Shown one piece after another: positions 17,544 to 26,537 of a DNA stretch of 64,000 nt. The notes under the pieces are model-generated. The model was given only the letters and a program-made list of their open reading frames with translations. It ran no database searches and was not told the origin of the DNA. Numbering within the stretch: position 1 is the stretch's first letter; each line of letters begins with the position of its first letter. Origin of the DNA: Larkinella punicea (GTDB taxonomy: Bacteria > Bacteroidota > Bacteroidia > Cytophagales > Spirosomataceae); contig NZ_QOWE01000006.1 in NCBI RefSeq assembly GCF_003334855.1, forward strand, positions 186,001 through 250,000. Reading direction: 5' to 3'. Both the position numbers and the translations under genes were made by a program.

Positions 17544-18616
17544 TACCGAATGGATTGAACCGGCGGCTGAAACAGGAAATAATCGTAAACCGTGCGGCTC
17601 AGGTGCGCGATGGTCTGCTCCCGTTCGGCTGATGCCTGAGATGATGCGGTGATGAAAACCGCTATGACAATGTGGCCCGCGTCGCCCGGCAGGGTGATGA
17701 TGCCCACGTCGTCGGTGGCGCTGGAATTCAGTGAGCCGGTTTTGTGGGCCACCACGGTGGCAGGAGGCAGATAGCCCTTGATGCGCGCCAGACCACCCCG
17801 GCAGCGTTCCATCACGGCCAGCAGCAGATCGCGGCTTTCGGGTTTGAGGGCTTTGGCCTGGTAAATCTGGGTCAGCAGGTTCACCATCGCTTCCGGTGTG
17901 GAGGTGTCGCGCGGGTCTTGTTCCAGTTTTAAAGCCGCAGCCCGGCGGGTTTCGGGTGTCGTCGTTGCGCCGAGTTTATCGTAGAATCCGACGGTCCATT
18001 GGTCGGAGGGCGGCAGGGTGACGCCCTCCAAATCCGCAATCAGTTCGACGATGGTCCGGTCAACCGACATGCCCTGAATGCCTAGTGCTTTCAGCCGCGC
18101 CCGAACCGGTTCGACGCCCCCGACGAGGTTCAGCAAAATGTCCGTTGCGGAATTGTCGCTGATGACCATCATCAGTTCCAGCAAATTTTCTACCGAAAGC
18201 TGAACGCCCGGTTTGGCGAACAGCGTTTCCAGCGTGCCGCTGCCCGGATGCAGATCGGACGGTTTCAGATCCACCATCGTGCGCAGGGAAAGTTCGCCTT
18301 TTTCGATTTTGGTCAGCAATTCTACGGCAATGGCCACTTTAACGGTGCTGGCCATTGGAAACCGCTCCTGAAGATTCATACTTATTTGCTTGCCGGATTC
18401 GAGGTGAACCGCGCAAAGGCCGACTTTGCCTTTCGCCAGTTTGGCGATGCGCTCCAGTTCCTGATTGAGTCGCTGCTCAACGATAGGTGAGGTTTGCTGG
18501 ACGACGGGCTCCGGTTCTTTTTTTGCTTTTTTGGACTGGCTGAAACCGGGGGTGCTGACCAGGAACATCACCCAGAATAGAAAAAGATGGGTTGGGAAGG
18601 ATAGCGGTTTTTTCAT
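17543..18616 (-). CDS. Class A beta-lactamase-like serine hydrolase
   Basis: This is a 357-aa exported protein whose ATG at 18616 gives a signal peptide (PTHLFLFWVMFLVSTPGFSQ). Class A motifs are clear: S90-T-V-K93, SDN at 153-155 and HKTGSL near the end. In the omega loop the Arg is present (R187) but the position that should be the general base Glu166 reads Ile (R-T-I-V-E); Glu191 two residues on might serve. Whether it hydrolyses beta-lactams is therefore open; it could also be a PBP-like peptidase. The stop overlaps the start of the class C-type gene, forming a two-gene operon. A family A repeat precedes it. Confidence 0.83.
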   Translation of the reverse strand: MKKPLSFPTHLFLFWVMFLVSTPGFSQSKKAKKEPEPVVQQTSPIVEQRLNQELERIAKLAKGKVGLCAVHLESGKQISMNLQERFPMASTVKVAIAVELLTKIEKGELSLRTMVDLKPSDLHPGSGTLETLFAKPGVQLSVENLLELMMVISDNSATDILLNLVGGVEPVRARLKALGIQGMSVDRTIVELIADLEGVTLPPSDQWTVGFYDKLGATTTPETRRAAALKLEQDPRDTSTPEAMVNLLTQIYQAKALKPESRDLLLAVMERCRGGLARIKGYLPPATVVAHKTGSLNSSATDDVGIITLPGDAGHIVIAVFITASSQASAEREQTIAHLSRTVYDYFLFQPPVQSIR

Positions 18617-18636
18617 GAATAGAAAGTGGGTTGAAA

Positions 18637-18734
18637 TTGCCCCTAAGTTGCCCCTAAATCCCCTAAAGGGGACTTTAAGCATCCGGCTTAAGCTGTAGTC
18701 CCCTTTAGGGGATTTAGGGGCAACTTAGGGGCAA
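18637..18734. repeat. Palindromic repeat family A, copy 3
   Basis: Arms with a duplicated GCCCCTAA block surround a loop containing GCATCCGGCTTAAGC. It fills the gap between the class A-like gene start and the 3' end of the cystathionine synthase gene. Confidence 0.92.
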
Positions 18735-18742
18735 ATGTTGAG

Positions 18743-19954
18743 TTATATTGTTCGTTCTTCCTCCAAAACCGTCTCCAAAGCGGCCAGGGCTTGGCTCAGA
18801 TCACCGATCAGATCTTCAACGTTTTCGATGCCGACCGAATACCGGATCAGGCTTTCGGGAATGCCAAGCTGGGCGCGCTGGGCTTCGGTCAGTTCAACGT
18901 GACTCGTCGTTCGGGGCGGCCCGGCCAGCGTGCTGACCGATCCGAGACTGGCGGCCAGGTGGACCAATTGTAGCTTGGTCAGGAACGTTTTCACATCCTC
19001 ATAATTGCCGTGGAGCGAAAAACTCATGACCCCGCCAAAACCGGCCATCTGTTCGCGGGCGATGGCATGACCGGGATGCGTTTCGAGTCCGGGGTAAAAC
19101 ACATCACTGACTTTGGGATGGGCTTTCAAAAACCGGGCAATCTTCAGGGCCGATGCGTTTTGCCGCTCAATCCGCAGTTCCAGCGTTTTCATACCGCGCG
19201 CAATCAGATACGCTGGATCGGCCTGCAGGCTGGCCCCGTTGATTTCCCGAAACCGGAATACTTTTTCGACCAGCTCCTTTTTGCCGCACAGCAGCCCGCC
19301 CATCGCGTCGGAATGTCCGCCGAGGAACTTGGTGGCACTGTGAAGCACCAGATCGGCCCCCAGTTTCAGCGGGTTCTGGTTGATGGGCGTTGCGAAGGTG
19401 TTATCGACCACCACCACCGCGCCGACTTTATGCGCTGCCGCGGCCAACCGTTTGATATCGACCACTTTCAAGGTCGGATTGGTGGGCGTTTCGAGGTATA
19501 CCACATCACAGCCTTTGGCAATTTCAGCCTCCATCGCTTCGTGGTTTCCGGTTTCGCAGAGCGTCACGTTGATCTGGTAGGAGGGCAGGAAATCCAGGAA
19601 AAGCCGGCTGGTTCCGCCGTAGGTATCCTTGATGGAAACCACCCGTTTTCCCGGCCCTAACAGCGCAAAAAGCGTGTTGCTGATGGCCCCCATGCCGGTG
19701 GTAAACGAGGTCGCGGCTTCGGCACTTTCCAGAATGCGGATCTTCTCTTCCAGCACATGAACCGTCGGATTGGTGTTCCGGCTGTAGATGTGGCCCTCGG
19801 TTTTGCCGGTGGCAACGTCGTACCATTCGTCGAGGTCGTGATAGGCAAATGCGACACTGTTGACAATCGGCGACGTGGTGGCCCCTTGATAGAAACGCTC
19901 GGTCTCTCCAGCCCAAACGGAAGCTGTACCTTTGTTTTGTTTAGAAAAATCCAT
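18743..19954 (-). CDS. PLP-dependent trans-sulfuration enzyme, cystathionine gamma-synthase family
   Basis: This 403-aa enzyme of the Cys/Met metabolism PLP family carries the lysine motif LHSATKFLGGHSDAMGG (Schiff-base lysine), the N-terminal YSRNTNPTVHVLEEKI and AATSFTTGMGAI segments, and DNTFATPINQNPLKLGAD. Members make or split cystathionine, or sulfhydrylate acylhomoserine, so it may be cystathionine gamma-synthase, O-acylhomoserine sulfhydrylase or a lyase. The motifs here do not separate these. The ATG at 19954 is preferred over one 21 bp upstream, because MDFSKQNKGTASVWAG matches related N-termini. It is monocistronic and divergent from the SusC gene. Confidence 0.9.
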   Translation of the reverse strand: MDFSKQNKGTASVWAGETERFYQGATTSPIVNSVAFAYHDLDEWYDVATGKTEGHIYSRNTNPTVHVLEEKIRILESAEAATSFTTGMGAISNTLFALLGPGKRVVSIKDTYGGTSRLFLDFLPSYQINVTLCETGNHEAMEAEIAKGCDVVYLETPTNPTLKVVDIKRLAAAAHKVGAVVVVDNTFATPINQNPLKLGADLVLHSATKFLGGHSDAMGGLLCGKKELVEKVFRFREINGASLQADPAYLIARGMKTLELRIERQNASALKIARFLKAHPKVSDVFYPGLETHPGHAIAREQMAGFGGVMSFSLHGNYEDVKTFLTKLQLVHLAASLGSVSTLAGPPRTTSHVELTEAQRAQLGIPESLIRYSVGIENVEDLIGDLSQALAALETVLEEERTI

Positions 19955-20074
19955 TATTAGTTCCGTAAAGAGCAAAATATTCTACGTTGAATAGCAAAAA
20001 TTGCAAAATTTTGAATAAATGCTAAACTTGCCATAAGAATAGTTTTTTAATCATTTTTTAACTTATGAGAGTCT

Positions 20075-23000
20075 ATGAAGGAATTATTACGGATCTACCT
20101 GGGAATGGCGTTGCTGTTCTGCTCGTCGATTACGCTGGCGCAGCAAGTGGAAGTAAGTGGTCGGGTGACGAGCGACGGAGACGCTGAAGCGCTGCCGGGT
20201 GTCAATGTGTCTGTGAAAGGCACGACAACCGGAACCCTGACGGATGCGGATGGTCGCTATACCCTTCGCCTGAGTGTCGGGAATACCGTGCTGGTTTTTA
20301 GCTACATCGGTTTTGAAACGCAGGAAATCAAGGTCGAAAACCGCCGGAGCATCAACGTTTCTCTGCGGCAGGACAGCAAAATGCTGAACGAAGTCGTGGT
20401 AACGGCTTTGGGAATCAGCCGGGAGAAAAAAGCACTGGGCTATGCCTCGCAGAGTGTCAATTCGGAAGAACTGGTGCAAAACCGGCAACCCAACCTTGTC
20501 AATGCCCTGCAAGGGAAAGTGGCCGGGGTTACAATTTCGAGCACGGGTGGTGCGCCCGGCCAGGGAGCGCGGATTCTGATTCGGGGTATCAACTCGATCG
20601 ATGTTACCCGCGACAACCAGCCGCTGTTTGTGGTCGATGGGGTTTTGTTTGACAACAGCACGTCGACGGGAACCACCAACTCGGGGGCCGAACTGCGGGG
20701 GATGTCGAACCGGGCGGCAGACATCAATCCGGACGACATCGAAACGATCAACATTCTGAAAGGCGGAGCAGCCACGGCCCTCTATGGATTGCGGGGCGCC
20801 AACGGCGTGGTGGTGATCACGACCAAATCGGGCAAAACCGGGGCGCTGAGCGTCAATTACAACAGCACCTTCGGGGTCGAAAATGTGAATAAATTTCCGG
20901 AAGTGCAGGATAAATACACCATCGGGTATTCGGGCGTTTACAATCCGCAGGACTTTTTTCCGTCGTGGGGACCCACCGTGGCCGAAGCCATCAAGATCGA
21001 TCCGACGCACCCGCAGAAACTCTATAATCATTTCCGGGATGCTTACCAGACCGGGAAACAATACCAGAACAACCTGTCTTTTTCCGGCGGGAATGAAAAA
21101 ATCACCTTCCTGTCGTCCATTGGTCACCTGAAACACGAAGGGGTGATTCCGTTTACGGATTTCAATAAACTGTCGGTCCGGCTCAATACCAATGTCAAGT
21201 TCAGCGACAAATTCACCACGAATGCGAATTTGAACTTCATCAACTCCGGAGGAGACCGCTACAATGCTGATCGCTACAGCGAAAGCCTAAGCTACTGGTC
21301 ACCCCGCTACGACGTTCGGGATTACCTCAATGCGGACGGTTCTTATAAGACCTACGGCAACGATAATCCCCTGTATGGTGCCATGACGAACAAACTGCGG
21401 GACAACGTAAACCGCCTGGTGGGTGGGCTGAATTTTGTATATGCCCCGCTCAAATGGCTGACGCTGAACTACCGCGTCGGCCTGGATACGTACTCGGAAG
21501 ATCGCAAACGGACCGCACCCGGCCCGTCGGGCATTGCCAATGAGCGGGTTTATGGAGACAACGCCTTGGGATTTATCTACCAATACCATACCAATTTTCG
21601 GGCCATCACGTCGACGTTTGCGGCCAGTGCCACGACCAAATTTGGCGAAAACCTGAACGCAACCCTGCGGGTGGGCCATGACCTCTACGACCGCCAGATC
21701 CGGAGTTTCGGGGCGGAGGGCAACGAGCTGACGGTGTATAATTACTTCAATCTGCGCAATGCCAAAACCATCACGCCCAGCCAATCCGAAGAAGATTACC
21801 GGCTGATGGGCGTTTTTGGTGAATTGACGATGGATTACAAGGATTTCCTGTTCCTGACCCTGACCGGTCGGAATGACATCACGTCGTCGCTGCAGGCACC
21901 CAACAATTCGTTCTTTTATCCGTCGGTGAGTCTGGGTTACGTGTTCTCGCAGCAGATGAAGCTGCCAACATTCATCACGATGGGCAAAGTCCGGGCTTCG
22001 TATGCCCGAATCGGGAAGGATGCGGCCCCGTATTCCACCATCACCGGCTATTCGGCCTACGCCAACCTGCCCGCCGGATCGAACGGTTTTACGCGGGGCG
22101 CGTTGCTGGGTGACCCAAACCTGCGCCCGGAATTCACGGATACGTACGAAGGCGGTCTGGAAATGAGCTTCCTGAACAACCGGCTCGGCCTGGATCTAAC
22201 CTACTACCACTCGGTTAGCAAGGACCAGATTATACAGGTCGATGTGACGTCATCGACGGGATATGTGAAAGCCGCCATCAACTCCGGGTCGATGCGGAAC
22301 AAGGGAATCGAGGTGATTCTGCGGGGAACGCCTATCCGGAAAGGCAAGCTGAACTGGGATGTCAACCTGAACTTTTCGGCCAACCGCAACAAGGTGCTGA
22401 GCCTGCGCGATGGGTTGACGGAAATCAACTACGCATCGCAGTTTGGGTATGCCAGCTCGACGGTAACCATGAAGCTGATTCCGGGATACGCTTACGGAAA
22501 CCTCTACGGACGCACCTACAAACGGTATTATGCCAATGCCGCGGACGAAGTTCCGGCGGTTTTCGACAAAGACCGGCCGGTTGTGATTGGGGCCAATGGC
22601 TTCCCGGTGATCAGCACGGCGCAGAAGCTGATCGGCAATTCGCAGCCTGACTGGATCGGCGGTATCACCAACACCGTTCGATACGGAGATTTCTCGCTGT
22701 CGGCGCTGGTTGATGCCCGTGTGGGTCAGGATCGCTACAACCAGTTGGATAACTTCTTCTCGGCCTTCGGGATTGCCAAATACACCGAGGATCGCAACGA
22801 TACCAAAGTTTTTGAAGGGGTGCTGGCCGACGGAACGCCGAACACCAAAGCCGTGTGGCTGGGGCAGGGGGTAGGGCCGGATGGCGTCAACTACACCAAC
22901 GGTTTTTACCGGAATGTACACCGGGGCGTGTCGGAAAACTTCATCGAAGATGCTTCCTGGGTGCGGCTTCGCTCCGTGAGCCTTTCGTATGCCTTACCCA

Positions 23001-23197
23001 CAACGGTGCTGAAAAATACGTTCATCAAAAATGTTCGCTTTACCGTGACGGGGAACAACCTGGCTTTGTGGACCAAATACACCGGCTACGATCCCGAAAC
23101 GAGTTCATCGAACAGCGGCAGCAATGTCGACGGTTTCACCGGTTTCACGTATCCGGCCGTCCGCAGCCTCCTGTTTTCCCTGAACGTCGGTTTTTAA
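20075..23197 (+). CDS. SusC/RagA-type TonB-dependent outer-membrane transporter
   Basis: The 1040-aa protein starts with a signal peptide (LGMALLFCSSITLAQQVEVSG). A carboxypeptidase-like beta-sandwich follows (GRVTSDGD...LPGVNVSVKGTTTGTLTDADGRYTLRL), then the plug domain (KALGYASQSVNSEEL...PGQGARILIRGINSIDV) with the SusC hallmark NPDDIETINILKGGAATALYG. A long beta barrel ends in an aromatic residue (LLFSLNVGF). SusC proteins import glycans or peptides through the outer membrane with a SusD lid. The downstream SusD-like gene follows after 24 bp. No hydrolase or sigma/anti-sigma gene is attached, so the substrate is unknown. Confidence 0.95.
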   Translation: MKELLRIYLGMALLFCSSITLAQQVEVSGRVTSDGDAEALPGVNVSVKGTTTGTLTDADGRYTLRLSVGNTVLVFSYIGFETQEIKVENRRSINVSLRQDSKMLNEVVVTALGISREKKALGYASQSVNSEELVQNRQPNLVNALQGKVAGVTISSTGGAPGQGARILIRGINSIDVTRDNQPLFVVDGVLFDNSTSTGTTNSGAELRGMSNRAADINPDDIETINILKGGAATALYGLRGANGVVVITTKSGKTGALSVNYNSTFGVENVNKFPEVQDKYTIGYSGVYNPQDFFPSWGPTVAEAIKIDPTHPQKLYNHFRDAYQTGKQYQNNLSFSGGNEKITFLSSIGHLKHEGVIPFTDFNKLSVRLNTNVKFSDKFTTNANLNFINSGGDRYNADRYSESLSYWSPRYDVRDYLNADGSYKTYGNDNPLYGAMTNKLRDNVNRLVGGLNFVYAPLKWLTLNYRVGLDTYSEDRKRTAPGPSGIANERVYGDNALGFIYQYHTNFRAITSTFAASATTKFGENLNATLRVGHDLYDRQIRSFGAEGNELTVYNYFNLRNAKTITPSQSEEDYRLMGVFGELTMDYKDFLFLTLTGRNDITSSLQAPNNSFFYPSVSLGYVFSQQMKLPTFITMGKVRASYARIGKDAAPYSTITGYSAYANLPAGSNGFTRGALLGDPNLRPEFTDTYEGGLEMSFLNNRLGLDLTYYHSVSKDQIIQVDVTSSTGYVKAAINSGSMRNKGIEVILRGTPIRKGKLNWDVNLNFSANRNKVLSLRDGLTEINYASQFGYASSTVTMKLIPGYAYGNLYGRTYKRYYANAADEVPAVFDKDRPVVIGANGFPVISTAQKLIGNSQPDWIGGITNTVRYGDFSLSALVDARVGQDRYNQLDNFFSAFGIAKYTEDRNDTKVFEGVLADGTPNTKAVWLGQGVGPDGVNYTNGFYRNVHRGVSENFIEDASWVRLRSVSLSYALPTTVLKNTFIKNVRFTVTGNNLALWTKYTGYDPETSSSNSGSNVDGFTGFTYPAVRSLLFSLNVGF

Positions 23198-23221
23198 GCT
23201 TTATCTTTATTCCTGATTATC

Positions 23222-24637
23222 ATGAAATTCAACCATAAAAAACTATTTCCGCTCCTGACTTTGCTGCTCATCGGGCTGGGAGGCTGCAAGGATTATTTTG
23301 AGCTGAAGGAGAATCCAAACCTAATCGGTAATCCGCCCCTGGCTTCGCTGCTGTCGACAACGACGCACAAAACCGCCCTCAATTCGCAGCGGGTTGCCAA
23401 CACCACGTCCTACTTCGTGCAGTACCTTGCCAATCCGGGAACGGCGGGCTCGACGGACACCTACCAAAATACGGATTACACCGGCACCTGGGATGCGGTT
23501 TATTTCGGCATGGCCGACCTGTATGACCTCAAAAAAAAGGCGCAGGAGCAGGGCAGTTCCGAATACGTCGGTGTCGCCAATGTCATGCTGTCGTATCACC
23601 TCACGCTGATTGCCGATGTGTTCGGGGATGCGCCTTTTTCGGATGCGTTTACCGGAACGACGCTGACGCCGAAGTATGACACCGCCGAAACGCTCTACAC
23701 GACGGCCTTGACGCTGCTCAACGAGGGTATCACCGAACTGGCTAAAACCGATTCCAAGGTGAAGCTGTCGGCCGCCAACGATGTGATTCACAAGGGAAGC
23801 ACAGCGGCCTGGATCAAAACCGCCTATGCCCTGAAAGCCCGGATGCTCAACAAAGTATCGAAAACGAGCACCTACAAACCGGCCGATGTGCTCGACGCGG
23901 TGGCGAAGTCGTATGTCGCCAATGCCGATGATGCACAGATGTCGACATTCCTGCTGCGGAATCCGTGGGCGCAGGTGGCCCGGAACAACGCGCAATTGCT
24001 GCTCGACGGCTGGCTTTCCGACCAGTTGGTCAATCATTTGAACGGCGTAACCTACGGCGTTGTCGATCCGCGCATTGAGAAAATTACGGACAAAACCGTG
24101 AACAACGACTACAAGGGAACCCGGAACGGTCAGGGCAACGTGGGTGGAAACAATACGGTGAAAGACGAAAATTACATTTCCCTGAACTCCCCGCTGACGG
24201 GCGATGCGTCTCCGCTGCTGATTGTGACGTTTGCCGAAATGAAGTTTGTGGAGGCCGAAGCCGCTTTCCGGGCGGGTGACAAGGCTCGTGCTTACGCGGC
24301 TTATCTGGCCGGTATTACGGCAAATATGGACAAATACGGTGTGGCTGCGGCCGCCCGAGATGCCTATCTCGCCAATCCGGCGGTTGGCGTCGGTTCGGCG
24401 GCTTTGACGCTCGATCTGATTTTTAAGGAAAAATACGTGGCCACCTACCTCAACCCGGAAGCCTGGAACGACGCCCGTCGCTACGATTACAAATACAAAG
24501 GGTTCCGCCTGCCGCTGAATGCCGCTCTGCCGACGTTCATCCGGAGAGCCGCCTATCCGAACGGCGAAAATTCGAAAAACGGTGCCAACGTGCCGGATGA
24601 AGTGCCGCTGTCGACCCCGCTCTGGTGGGATAAATAA
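23222..24637 (+). CDS. SusD/RagB-type nutrient-binding lipoprotein
   Basis: This 471-aa surface lipoprotein has the lipobox LLIGLGGC with the lipid cysteine at residue 22. The SusD-like fold is suggested by the early LLSTTTHKTALNSQRVANTT segment and the tetratricopeptide-like helices. SPLLIVTFAEMKFVEAEAAFRAGD near residue 330 is the typical C-terminal TPR, followed by the AWNDARRYDYKY patch. SusD proteins bind the substrate and act as a lid on the SusC channel. It follows the SusC gene by 24 bp and is surely co-transcribed. The operon ends at the family C hairpin right after the stop. Confidence 0.94.
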   Translation: MKFNHKKLFPLLTLLLIGLGGCKDYFELKENPNLIGNPPLASLLSTTTHKTALNSQRVANTTSYFVQYLANPGTAGSTDTYQNTDYTGTWDAVYFGMADLYDLKKKAQEQGSSEYVGVANVMLSYHLTLIADVFGDAPFSDAFTGTTLTPKYDTAETLYTTALTLLNEGITELAKTDSKVKLSAANDVIHKGSTAAWIKTAYALKARMLNKVSKTSTYKPADVLDAVAKSYVANADDAQMSTFLLRNPWAQVARNNAQLLLDGWLSDQLVNHLNGVTYGVVDPRIEKITDKTVNNDYKGTRNGQGNVGGNNTVKDENYISLNSPLTGDASPLLIVTFAEMKFVEAEAAFRAGDKARAYAAYLAGITANMDKYGVAAAARDAYLANPAVGVGSAALTLDLIFKEKYVATYLNPEAWNDARRYDYKYKGFRLPLNAALPTFIRRAAYPNGENSKNGANVPDEVPLSTPLWWDK

Positions 24638-24729
24638 GGTTTACGGTTTATAGTTTACGGTATTCGGTGGCTGACGCAAGCTTTGGAGCGCGTTAGCCAC
24701 CGAATACCGTAAACTATAAACCGTAAACC
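24638..24729. repeat. Inverted repeat with perfect 35-bp arms (family C)
   Basis: Arms 24638-24672 and 24695-24729 are exact reverse complements, starting GGTTTACGGTTTATAG directly after the SusD stop codon. A related repeat follows the DUF4856 gene at 54139. It probably works as a terminator for the Sus operon. Confidence 0.92.
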
Positions 24730-24730
24730 A

Positions 24731-24786
24731 CAAACTAAACCCCAACCCGGCTTCGTTTCTAGGAAGATGGGTCGGGGTTTAGTTTA
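24731..24786 (+). terminator. Second hairpin after the SusD-like gene
   Basis: AAACTAAACCCCAACCC pairs with GGGTCGGGGTTTAGTTT with one mismatch and is followed by an AT-rich stretch, fitting an intrinsic terminator. Confidence 0.65.
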
Positions 24787-25250
24787 TGATATGCAAAATA
24801 ACTGCGCTATTTCCCGGACTTTCAGAACTTGTTTGCAAATTACAACGTAGTAAAGAAAGCATATGATCTGGATTGGCGTTCTTCGCTCGTTCCATTCCAC
24901 TCCTCTTCTTTTTTACCTATCAACGGTGCCATCAAAACCAATTCCGGGCATTGTTACTCCTAAAATTGGCTGTAAATATTTTTTTTATATTTTTACGCGA
25001 CTGTCAACCAAAAGGGTAATTCCGAATAGGATTGATGTTTCCTGTAAGAAGTCTGGCCGAAAGGGTCAGAACACCTTGTCTTCAAATTCGAACAGGTATT
25101 GCTTAGCAACAATCGGGATATTCTGAAGCGAAAAACCCATGGCAAAATGCCGTCACGGGTTCACTCTATTGAATCAGGTAAGGGCCGACCATCCTACCTT
25201 ATTATTTGAAAATATTCTGGAAATCGGCCAAATTTTATAACAAATAGTCT
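24787..25250. other. AT-rich intergenic region with no convincing gene
   Basis: About 460 bp between the Sus operon and the desaturase gene. The longest open frame (24863-25126, 87 codons) has no recognisable domain, no coding-like codon use, and a composition typical of random AT-rich DNA. The desaturase promoter should lie near 25200. Confidence 0.6.
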
Positions 25251-26372
25251 ATGGTAACGCCACTCAAGTTTAATACCACCAATCGTTCTCCGTTTTTCTC
25301 CACTGTCCGGCAGCGTGTCAATGCGTACTTCAAAGACAATAACCTTTCTCCCAACGCCAACGGCGCGATGTGGGGCAAAGCCATTTTCTTCCTGACCGGC
25401 TATGTGGGGCTCTACGCGCTGATTCTGTCGAACCAGTTTGGACTGTGGACGATGCTGGGCATGGCTATTTTACTGGGTATGTTTGCGGCTTTTATCGGTT
25501 TTAATGTTTCGCACGATGCCATTCACGGCGCCTTTTCATCGAAAGGCTGGGTAAACCGGTTGCTGGCTTCCAGTTTTTACCTGATTGGCGCGAATCCTTA
25601 CGTCTGGAAAATGACGCACAACGTCGTTCACCATACCTACACCAACATTCCCGGCCACGATGAAGACATCGAAATTGCACCGGGTCTGATCCGCGTGGAT
25701 GTCGATGAGCCGCTCCGGCCCTGGCAGCGCCACCAGCAGTGGTATTCGTTCGCGCTCTATTCGCTGGCTTCGCTTTCGTGGGTTTTTCGGAAGGACTATC
25801 TGAAATTTTTCAAGAAAACCATTGGCCAATGCGATAACACGAATCACCCCCGGAAGGAATACATCACGCTATTTGCGACCAAATTTGGCTATTATATCGT
25901 CTTTATCGTTATCCCGTTGCTGGTGCTGGATCTGACCTGGTGGCAGTTTGTCATCGGATTTTTATTGATGCACATGGCTGAAGGGCTGGTGTTGGGGCTG
26001 GTTTTTCAGCTAGCACACGTCGTAGAAGGCACGGCCTTCCCGGTGCCGGTCGAAGGCGTGGGCATTCAGGAAGCCTGGGCCGTTCACCAGATGCGGACCA
26101 CGGCCAATTTTGCACCCAATTCGCCCATTGCGGCTTTTTTCTGCGGAGGATTGAACCGCCAGATCGAGCACCATTTGTTTCCGAAAGTGTGCCACATTCA
26201 TTACCCGGCCATTACCGCGATTGTTCGGGACACGGCCCACGAATTCGGGTTGCCCTACATCGAGAATCCGACGTTCACCACGGCGCTGGCATCCCACTAC
26301 CGGCTGTTGAAGAAACTGGGTCGGGAACCCGTCAAAGCACATGCCCCCGAATCGGTGGGCGTTCCGGTGTAG
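25251..26372 (+). CDS. Membrane fatty acid desaturase (acyl-CoA/acyl-lipid type)
   Basis: This is a 373-aa membrane di-iron enzyme that puts a double bond into a fatty acyl chain, probably of membrane lipids. The three histidine boxes are present: SHDAIHGAF, HNVVHHTYTN and NRQIEHHLFPKVCHIHY. The last has the Q-x-x-H-H of front-end/linoleoyl-CoA-like desaturases. Hydrophobic helices flank them in the usual pairs, near 45-75 and 218-260. No cytochrome b5 domain is fused, so an outside electron donor is needed. Next downstream is a fabF gene 165 bp away, which makes a fatty-acid link plausible, though the gap allows separate transcription. Confidence 0.93.
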   Translation: MVTPLKFNTTNRSPFFSTVRQRVNAYFKDNNLSPNANGAMWGKAIFFLTGYVGLYALILSNQFGLWTMLGMAILLGMFAAFIGFNVSHDAIHGAFSSKGWVNRLLASSFYLIGANPYVWKMTHNVVHHTYTNIPGHDEDIEIAPGLIRVDVDEPLRPWQRHQQWYSFALYSLASLSWVFRKDYLKFFKKTIGQCDNTNHPRKEYITLFATKFGYYIVFIVIPLLVLDLTWWQFVIGFLLMHMAEGLVLGLVFQLAHVVEGTAFPVPVEGVGIQEAWAVHQMRTTANFAPNSPIAAFFCGGLNRQIEHHLFPKVCHIHYPAITAIVRDTAHEFGLPYIENPTFTTALASHYRLLKKLGREPVKAHAPESVGVPV

Positions 26373-26537
26373 TTCCGGTAGTTTTCAGAATTTCAAAGCC
26401 TTAATTTCTATAATGACCAGTGTCTCACGGACTTTCGTCTGTGGGGCAAACCTAAATGGATTCCGGCGTTTTTTCGCAACGGGGAAGTCGCTTTCTTTGC
26501 GGACAAATTGTACGGAAAACTCACCTTTAGGTTCCTT

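Noticed and set aside
24863-25126. 87-codon open frame in the gap after SusD
   Set aside because: No domain, odd composition, and it lies in AT-rich intergenic DNA with no supporting start context.
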